Shown: positions 1 through 4,667 of the stretch, one piece after another | Numbering within the stretch: the stretch's first letter is position 1 | Layout: the number at the start of each line of letters is the position of its first letter | NCBI GenBank assembly: GCA_005882525.1 | Contig: VBGO01000172.1 | Location: 1-6,354, forward strand | Origin: Chloroflexota bacterium | GTDB taxonomy: Bacteria > Chloroflexota > Dormibacteria > CF-121 | Length of the DNA: 6,354 nucleotides | Direction: 5' to 3' | The notes under the pieces: model-generated | The model's input: only the letters and a program-made list of their open reading frames with translations | The model's database searches: none | What the model was told of the DNA's origin: nothing | Position numbers and translations under genes: made by a program

Positions 1-206
1 CGCCAGTAGCTTTCCCGCAGCCAGCGCCGCTCGACCACCAGTTCGACGCCGCTGAGGGCGAGATGCTCGGAGGTCAGGGTGGCGGCCGAATCGGGCCGCT
101 GTGCCCGGCGGACGGCGTCGAGGTCGAGCCCCGGCATCAGCCAGTCCGTTGGGATCTCGAGGGCCGCGTCCGAGGTGTCGCCGTGAAGTTCAGGCTGGAT
201 CGCCAC
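1..206 (-). CDS. Unidentified protein, N-terminal part only (runs off left edge)
   Basis: This is an open frame on the minus strand that starts just downstream of the histidine kinase and continues past the window edge; 68 codons are visible. I do not recognise the family. The visible product is soluble-looking, with an acidic first half (PELHGDTSDAALEIPTDW) and a later segment LALSGVELVVERRWLRESYW. Third codon positions are strongly G/C, as in the neighbouring genes, which supports real coding. GTG at 206 is the only usual start between the kinase stop and the coding-like part; its ribosome binding site is poor (a GGGG run about 11 nt upstream). The frame is the same as the kinase frame and stays open right up to the kinase TGA, so the start is uncertain. 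The 39-bp gap suggests co-transcription with the kinase. Nothing visible resembles a receiver domain, so this is probably not the partner response regulator. Confidence 0.45.
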   Translation of the reverse strand, partial: MAIQPELHGDTSDAALEIPTDWLMPGLDLDAVRRAQRPDSAATLTSEHLALSGVELVVERRWLRESYW

Positions 207-245
207 ATAGGGAGAAACCCCGAAAAGCTGACACTCTTGCTGCCT

Positions 246-2342
246 TCAGGCTGGCGGCGGAATGGCACCCCCCGCCGGAACGGGAAGCTGGATCTCAAAG
301 GCGGAGCCGGCGCCGGGCTGGCTCTCGACGTCCACCCGACCGCCATGGCCTTCGACGACCTGCCGCACCAGGTAGAGCCCGATCCCGGTGCCGGTGACAT
401 TATGAAGTTCCGGATCGCTGACCCGGTAGAACTTCTCGAACAGCCGGGCGTGTGCGGAGGGAGGGATCCCGATCCCGTGGTCCCGGACAACCACCCGGAC
501 GCTCCCGTTCTCGCGGTTACCGGTGACTTCGATCTGGGGGGGCCCGGCGCTGAATTTGACGGCGTTTTGGAGCAGGTTGTCGACCGCGGTGGCGAGCCGC
601 TCCGGATCGCCCAGAATGGTGAGCGGGGCGGAGGTCAACGTGAGATCGACGCGACCTTGCTTCAGCTCCACCTGCGGCCGGACGCGATTGACGGCATCGG
701 CGACCACGGTTCGAAGATCAATCTCCGACATCTGCGGCTGGGCCGCCCCATCTTCCAGCCGGGCCAGGAGCAGCATCCGCTCGACCTGTCCGCGCATTTC
801 GCTCGACTTGTCCATCAAGGTGCGGAGCGCTTTGCGGGCGGCCGCCGGCATCTCGCCGAGTGATCCCTCCTCGAGTAGGGAGGCGTAGCCGCGGATGACG
901 GTCAGCGGGGTGCGGAGCTCGTGCGAGGCAATCTGCATGAACTCACGTCGCGCCCGCTCCAGCTCGGCGTACGCTTCGGCGCGTCCGCGTTCCCGCCCGA
1001 GAGCCTCCCGGGTATCGAGTGCGATGGCGGCCTGCGCCGCGACCAGCTGGAGCCGGCGAAGTTGCTGCGGCCGGAGCCAGCGCGGCCGCCGCCAATGCAA
1101 ACCGACAAAGCCAACGAAGCGCTGCCCGGCCCGTATCGGAAGGAAGACACTGGCCTTGACCCCCGCCAGCTGGGTGCCCCGCCGAACCCATTCGGGAAGC
1201 TTGGTGTCGCTCTCTGGATCGGCGACGTAGACGGTCACCCGTGGGTCCGCCACCCAGGCGACCTGGGCCGCCGACAACGGCCCACCCATGGGCGCATCGT
1301 TAGCGGGCCAGTGCCGGCCACCGGTCGCCGCCACGTGGTAACGCCCGTCGGCCTGCAGTACGCGAAGCGTGGCCAGGTCCGCCTGGCTCAGGTCGAGGAA
1401 GCCCCCTAGGATGCGCTTACCGACTTCGGGGTCGGGCAGACCGGCGTCGGTCGGCTGCAGCGCCTCGATCGTCGCCAGGGCTTTGATCGTCTGCTCGGCC
1501 TCGGCATACTGCTCGGCATTGGCGAGGGCCAGCGCCGTCTGCGCCGCGATCGACTCCATCAGGCGCAGGTCTTCGTCGCTGAGCGACCGCGCGCCCAGCC
1601 GAGCCAGGGAAAGCACCCCGAACAGCCGGTCCCCGGTCACCATCGGGACGCTGAGAATGCTTTCGACCACCGGCGTGGTCCCGACCGGATAGACCATGCG
1701 GGGTTCCAGGCTGCCGTCCGGGATCAACAATGGCCGTCGAGTTTGGGCCGCGATACCGGTGATGCCCTCGCCCAGCGACAGCGTCACCGTGTGCCAATCG
1801 ACTCGTTCGTAGGGTTCGGCGCGAGCCACCGACTTGACGAGGACGAGGCGCTCCGCGGCCTCATCCCAGCGGTAGACGCGGAAGTGCTGATAATCGATCA
1901 CCCGTAGCGTCGCCTCGGCCACCGTGTTGAGGACCTCATCGGCGTCGAGGCTCTGGATGATCTGGGGCGAGACGTCCTGCAGCAGGTCCTTGCGCTTTTG
2001 CAGCAGCACCTGACGGCCCCGGCTGACGTGGACGAACTGGATCACGGCGGCGGCGGCGAGAAGGCCCGTCCCCAGGCGCACCAGGTCGCTCACGCTGGCG
2101 CCGCCCAGGCCCGCCCGCGGTGGCAGGAAGAAGTAATCGGCGATCAGGGCGAAGGCCCCAGTCGCCACCAACGCCGGGCCGCGACCCAGGCGCCAGGCGA
2201 TGGCGCCAACCAGCAGGACAAAAACCAGCAGGAAGGTCTCGACCCGCGGGATCCGCAGGACCCAGGCCACCAGGCCAAGTCCGGTCGACACGACGCCTAC
2301 GGCGCCGACGGCCGCCAGATAGGGGAGAGCTCGTCGAACCAT
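246..2342 (-). CDS. Membrane sensor histidine kinase (KdpD-like 4-TM, two GAF domains, HisKA, HATPase_c)
   Basis: This 698-aa protein senses a signal and autophosphorylates on histidine, then passes phosphate to a response regulator that is not in the window. Residues 1-108 hold about four membrane segments (roughly 5-27, 34-50, 56-75, 86-105) with an FFLPP motif at 71-75, as in the DUF4118 region of KdpD; the cytoplasmic N-terminal KdpD and Usp domains are absent. Two GAF-like regions follow (about 130-275 and 300-443), joined by a helical linker. A coiled coil at 443-470 leads into the H-box SHELRTPL, with phosphoacceptor His474 and the ExxT phosphatase motif at 475-478. The ATP-binding part shows the N-box (DNLLQNAVKFS, 588-598), G1 (DHGIGI, 621-626), F-box (FEKFYR, 635-640) and G2 (GTGIGL, 651-656), so catalysis looks intact. 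There is no cysteine in the whole protein, which argues against a Cys-linked bilin or iron-sulfur cofactor in the GAFs. The ATG at 2342 has GAGG 4 nt upstream. The family is certain; the ligand is unknown. Confidence 0.95.
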   Translation of the reverse strand: MVRRALPYLAAVGAVGVVSTGLGLVAWVLRIPRVETFLLVFVLLVGAIAWRLGRGPALVATGAFALIADYFFLPPRAGLGGASVSDLVRLGTGLLAAAAVIQFVHVSRGRQVLLQKRKDLLQDVSPQIIQSLDADEVLNTVAEATLRVIDYQHFRVYRWDEAAERLVLVKSVARAEPYERVDWHTVTLSLGEGITGIAAQTRRPLLIPDGSLEPRMVYPVGTTPVVESILSVPMVTGDRLFGVLSLARLGARSLSDEDLRLMESIAAQTALALANAEQYAEAEQTIKALATIEALQPTDAGLPDPEVGKRILGGFLDLSQADLATLRVLQADGRYHVAATGGRHWPANDAPMGGPLSAAQVAWVADPRVTVYVADPESDTKLPEWVRRGTQLAGVKASVFLPIRAGQRFVGFVGLHWRRPRWLRPQQLRRLQLVAAQAAIALDTREALGRERGRAEAYAELERARREFMQIASHELRTPLTVIRGYASLLEEGSLGEMPAAARKALRTLMDKSSEMRGQVERMLLLARLEDGAAQPQMSEIDLRTVVADAVNRVRPQVELKQGRVDLTLTSAPLTILGDPERLATAVDNLLQNAVKFSAGPPQIEVTGNRENGSVRVVVRDHGIGIPPSAHARLFEKFYRVSDPELHNVTGTGIGLYLVRQVVEGHGGRVDVESQPGAGSAFEIQLPVPAGGAIPPPA

Positions 2343-2381
2343 GCGTCCTCACAATACGGAATCGTGCCCCTGAGCACCAGC

Positions 2382-2411
2382 TTGACGATCAGCGGAGGGC
2401 TCCAGTAGGCT
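2382..2411 (+). promoter_or_regulatory. Possible sigma-70-type promoter for the PfpI gene
   Basis: TTGACG (2382-2387) is followed after 18 nt by TAGGCT (2406-2411). The -35 matches the consensus at five of six positions and the -10 only at three. The implied start of transcription near 2418 would give a leader of about 34 nt carrying the strong ribosome binding site. It lies in the 109-bp region between the divergent kinase and PfpI genes. I could not pick out a convincing kinase promoter on the other strand. Confidence 0.3.
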
Positions 2412-2437
2412 GGGCCCCCAATATCTGAAACATGCAT

Positions 2438-2445
2438 AGGGAGGT
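2438..2445 (+). promoter_or_regulatory. Strong ribosome binding site of the PfpI gene
   Basis: AGGGAGGT lies 6 nt upstream of the GTG at 2452. This near-consensus Shine-Dalgarno sequence fixes the non-ATG start and suggests efficient translation. Confidence 0.8.
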
Positions 2446-2451
2446 ATCACT

Positions 2452-2979
2452 GTGAGGATTGCCTGTGTACTCGATGTTGACTACGAGGACTCGGAGTTCA
2501 AGCAGCCCTACGATGCGTTCAAAGAGCAGGGCCATCAGGTGACGATCGTCGGGCTCCAGTCCGGTAAGGAGCTGAAGGGCAAGCAGGGCAAGGTGACCAC
2601 GAAGGCCGAGACCGGCATCGACCAGGCGCGCCCGGAGCAGTTCGATGCGCTGTTCATCCCGGGTGGCTATTCGCCTGACCATCTTCGGGCCGATCGGCGG
2701 ATGGTGACCTTCACCAAAGCGTTCTTCGACGCCGGCAAGCCGGTCTTCGCCATCTGTCACGGGCCGCAGCTTCTGATCACCGCCCGGGTGTTCAAGGGCC
2801 CCAAGATGACGGCCTGGAAGACCATCCAGGACGACCTGCAGCTGGTGGGCGCCAACGTCGTCGACCAGGAGGTCGTTGTCGACAAGAATCTGGTCACCTC
2901 CCGGCAGCCGAGCGACATCCCCGCGTTCATCAGGGAGTCGCTGAAGCTCCTGGAGAAAGTCCCGGTCGGTTCTCGCTAG
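2452..2979 (+). CDS. PfpI/DJ-1 family protein (general stress GSP18/YfkM-like)
   Basis: This 175-aa cytoplasmic protein has the typical length of the PfpI branch of the DJ-1 superfamily, whose members are described as cysteine peptidases or as glyoxalase/deglycase-type protein and nucleotide repair enzymes. The nucleophile elbow is AICHGPQLL, with Cys102 and His103. Glu12 in the N-terminal YEDSE segment matches the conserved acid that tunes the nucleophilic cysteine. GGYSPDHLR (71-79) is the loop that contributes the third acidic residue from a partner subunit; here it is Asp76, as in YfkM-like proteins, where the Pyrococcus enzyme has Glu. VVDKNLVTSRQPSD (142-155) is also typical of the family. 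The start is GTG with a strong ribosome binding site, and an intrinsic terminator follows directly, so the gene is probably monocistronic. It is divergent from the histidine kinase. The family assignment is firm; whether the activity is peptidase, deglycase or glyoxalase cannot be decided from sequence. Confidence 0.93.
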   Translation: MRIACVLDVDYEDSEFKQPYDAFKEQGHQVTIVGLQSGKELKGKQGKVTTKAETGIDQARPEQFDALFIPGGYSPDHLRADRRMVTFTKAFFDAGKPVFAICHGPQLLITARVFKGPKMTAWKTIQDDLQLVGANVVDQEVVVDKNLVTSRQPSDIPAFIRESLKLLEKVPVGSR

Positions 2980-2990
2980 ACACGAACCCG

Positions 2991-3027
2991 AGATGCCGGC
3001 GCCGGTGCGCCGGCATCTTTCTTATTT
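2991..3027 (+). terminator. Intrinsic (Rho-independent) terminator after the PfpI gene
   Basis: A perfect 11-bp GC-rich stem (AGATGCCGGCG at 2991-3001 paired with CGCCGGCATCT at 3008-3018) encloses a 6-nt loop (CCGGTG) and runs into the T-rich tail TTTCTTATTT. It begins 11 nt after the PfpI stop codon. There is no T tract on the opposite side, so it should act on rightward transcripts only. It also shows that the ATG at 2993, inside the stem, is not the start of azlC. Confidence 0.9.
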
Positions 3028-3030
3028 AAT
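3025..3030 (+). promoter_or_regulatory. Possible -10 element for a leaderless azlC mRNA
   Basis: TTTAAT matches the -10 consensus at five of six positions and ends 7 nt before the ATG at 3038. Transcription would then start at or next to the start codon. There is no recognisable -35 at the usual spacing, because that place is occupied by the terminator loop. It overlaps the T-rich tail of the PfpI terminator. Confidence 0.35.
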
Positions 3031-3037
3031 GACGGGA

Positions 3038-3697
3038 ATGCCTGCCGCCCGATCGACGCGACAAATTCTGCAGGCGGCGGCGCCGATCGCCCTCGCCGTG
3101 TTCGTCTTCGCCGCGTCCTTTGGCGTGCTGGCGACCGCGGCTCACCTGCCCGGTTGGGCCGCGGTCCTGATGTCGGCGCTGGTCTTCGCCGGGTCGGCCC
3201 AGTTTGCCGCGCTCGGGGTGATCGCAGCCGGCGGCAGCGTCCTGACCGCCATCTTCGCGGGCGCCCTGCTCAACCTTCGATACATTGCAACCGGGATCGC
3301 GGTGGCCCGTTCGCTGCCGGGCGGCCGCCCGACGAGGGCGCTCCTGGCGCAGATCGTCGTCGACGAGAATTACGCGCTGTCGGTAGCGGCCGGCGAGCCC
3401 GGTCGCCCCGATCGGCGAACGCTGCTGGTGATCGGCACCATGCTGTACACCGTCTGGGTCCTGGGAACCCTGATCGGCGCGGTTCTGGGTCCGGTCCTTG
3501 GTGACCCGAAGCGGCTCGGTCTCGATGCGGCGTTCCCGGCGCTCTTTGTCGCGCTGCTCTGGCCTATGCTCTCGGGTCGGCACGCCGTGCGCTGCGCCCT
3601 CGGTGGCGCCGCCGTAGCCTTGCTGCTCGCGCCCTTCACCCCACCGGGCGTCCCGCTCGCCGGCGCCGCCGTGGTCGGCCTGTGGCTGGCTCGCTAG
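3038..3697 (+). CDS. azlC: AzlC family branched-chain amino acid exporter, large subunit
   Basis: This is an integral membrane protein of 219 aa, close to the usual AzlC length. With the small AzlD subunit, AzlC exports branched-chain amino acids and some toxic analogues; the actual substrate here is not known. The sequence is mostly hydrophobic helices and carries the family landmarks: GSAQFA at 52-57, LLNLRY at 77-82 (usually LNxRH/Y), DENYAL at 109-114 (usually DExxAL) and GLDAAFPALF at 161-170. The frame is open from ATG 2993, but that codon sits in the preceding terminator stem. ATG 3029 or ATG 3038 is therefore more likely; I chose 3038 because a -10-like TTTAAT ends 7 nt before it. Neither has a Shine-Dalgarno sequence. 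The 3' end overlaps azlD by 16 nt, so the two are translationally coupled. The family is sure; the exact start is not. Confidence 0.92.
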   Translation: MPAARSTRQILQAAAPIALAVFVFAASFGVLATAAHLPGWAAVLMSALVFAGSAQFAALGVIAAGGSVLTAIFAGALLNLRYIATGIAVARSLPGGRPTRALLAQIVVDENYALSVAAGEPGRPDRRTLLVIGTMLYTVWVLGTLIGAVLGPVLGDPKRLGLDAAFPALFVALLWPMLSGRHAVRCALGGAAVALLLAPFTPPGVPLAGAAVVGLWLAR

Positions 3698-3993
3698 CGC
3701 TCGGCCTCGTCCTCGGCCTCGCTGGGCTGACCTTCGCGATGCGCGCCACCGGGCCTCTGCTTCCGAACATCCCGACCGCCATCACGGCACGGACGGCCGG
3801 GTTGGCGCCCGCGTTGCTGGCCGCGCTGGTCGCCATCGAGCTCACCGGCCCCAACGGCGTCGTTCATGTCGACGTGAAGATTCCGGCGGTGATTGTGGCC
3901 GGCGGCCTGGCGGCGTTGCGCGTCCCGTTCATCGTCTGCGTGGTGGCCGGCGCGCTTGTTGCTGCCTTGCTACGCGCGCTCTTCCACCTGTAG
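3682..3993 (+). CDS. azlD: AzlD family branched-chain amino acid exporter, small subunit
   Basis: This small hydrophobic protein of 103 aa has the usual AzlD size. It has about four membrane segments (roughly 4-21, 38-53, 66-79, 82-101), with the characteristic TFAMRATGPLLP stretch (17-28) after the first helix, equivalent to the T-Y-x-x-R-A motif of the family. It pairs with AzlC in the inner membrane. The GTG start at 3682 lies within the last codons of azlC, in a different frame, with only a weak ribosome binding site (GGTCGG). Translation probably depends on ribosomes finishing azlC. No clean terminator follows. Confidence 0.87.
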   Translation: MAGSLALGLVLGLAGLTFAMRATGPLLPNIPTAITARTAGLAPALLAALVAIELTGPNGVVHVDVKIPAVIVAGGLAALRVPFIVCVVAGALVAALLRALFHL

Positions 3994-4230
3994 ACACATT
4001 CGGAACGAGCGCCCGCCGCTACGCGGACTGTAACGATCCCCTACGTTTGATGGTTGAGGACGGGTCGACGCTCGGGCCTGACTGAAGAACCATGCCAGAG
4101 GTAAGCGCTCAGCAAATCGCCGCCGCCCTGGCGGGCCGCCCCGGTAGCCCGGAGCCGGAGTTGCGGCTCCTCATGCTCTTTCCGTCCGACGGTCGTGATC
4201 GCGACAGAGGCGAGCGGTCACGGCCCAGCG

Positions 4231-4560
4231 CTACTTGGCGTCGACCGCGCGTTGAAGCTGGGCCTTCGACATCCGGGACCGACCCTTGATGCCACGCTCC
4301 CGGGCCTCGTTGCGTAACTGGTCGTAGGTTCGGCCCTTCGACCCGGTGTGGGAGCGCAAACCACCGCGGCGCTCGGGCGAGATGTCCTGGATGGATGTCC
4401 GGCTCGCCTCTTTGGCTTCGCCGGCTCGAGCGCGATCCTTGTTCACCGTCCGGGCGGCGATCTCTTCGGCTTTCTCCTCGCGGGTTCCGCGCTCCTCGAG
4501 GCTCTCCTTGATGTGTTCGTACTGGCGCTCTCGTTTCGGGCTCCACGCGCTTTGCGGCAT
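4231..4560 (-). CDS. Small basic/charged protein with C-terminal Rho-N/SAP-like motif (plasmid-stabilization-protein-like)
   Basis: This 109-aa hydrophilic protein is rich in Arg, Lys and Glu. The N-terminal half (SPKRERQYEHIKESLEERG, 7-25, then EEIAARTVNKDRARAG) resembles short ChaB-like or 'plasmid stabilization' proteins common in soil actinobacteria and Chloroflexota. After SPERRGGLRSHTG (61-73), the C-terminus (TYDQLRNEARERGIKG, 78-93, then SKAQLQRAV, 99-107) has the helix-extended-helix pattern of Rho N-terminal/SAP domains, which bind nucleic acid. A DNA- or RNA-binding role is inferred from this; nothing here shows plasmid maintenance. An in-frame TTG at 4569 abuts the Shine-Dalgarno sequence directly, so the ATG at 4560, 9 nt from AGGAGG, is the better start. 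The gene is divergent from the carboxypeptidase gene and converges toward azlD. Confidence 0.82.
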   Translation of the reverse strand: MPQSAWSPKRERQYEHIKESLEERGTREEKAEEIAARTVNKDRARAGEAKEASRTSIQDISPERRGGLRSHTGSKGRTYDQLRNEARERGIKGRSRMSKAQLQRAVDAK

Positions 4561-4569
4561 GTCACTCAA

Positions 4570-4575
4570 CCTCCT
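4570..4575 (-). promoter_or_regulatory. Consensus ribosome binding site of the small Rho-N/SAP-like gene
   Basis: AGGAGG on the minus strand, 9 nt before the ATG at 4560. It has no spacing to the TTG at 4569, so it selects the ATG. This predicts high expression for a small basic protein. Confidence 0.8.
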
Positions 4576-4626
4576 GAGGGTTCTCCTTCTTGTTTATCAA
4601 CTCGGCGGCCCCTGAAGCAAATAACC

Positions 4627-4655
4627 TTGACATCCCATGGACGGTCACCCATCAT
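4627..4655 (+). promoter_or_regulatory. Probable sigma-70-type promoter for the carboxypeptidase gene
   Basis: A perfect -35 TTGACA (4627-4632) is followed after 17 nt by CATCAT (4650-4655), which matches the -10 consensus at four of six positions. Transcription would start near 4662, only about 6 nt before the TTG at 4668. It lies in the divergent intergenic region shared with the small basic protein gene. Confidence 0.4.
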
Positions 4656-4667
4656 GAAGCGGACTTC

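Noticed and set aside
243..248. Recoded TGA joining the kinase to the downstream frame
   Set aside because: The kinase ends naturally after its ATP-binding domain with a Pro/Gly-rich tail, and TGA is used as an ordinary stop elsewhere in the window (carboxypeptidase, 5760-5762). Nothing suggests readthrough.
63..863. 266-aa open frame on the plus strand antisense to the 3' half of the histidine kinase gene
   Set aside because: It mirrors codon bias of the GC-rich kinase gene, has no family motif, and starts across the end of the neighbouring coding frame. Long antisense frames are expected in such DNA.
2993..3037. ATG 2993 as the start of azlC
   Set aside because: It lies within the stem of the PfpI terminator, and the extra residues (APVRRHLSYLMTG) are the translation of the hairpin rather than of a typical AzlC N-terminus.
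4561..4569. TTG 4569 as the start of the small Rho-N/SAP-like gene
   Set aside because: It directly abuts the AGGAGG with no spacing, whereas ATG 4560 has a normal 9-nt spacing.
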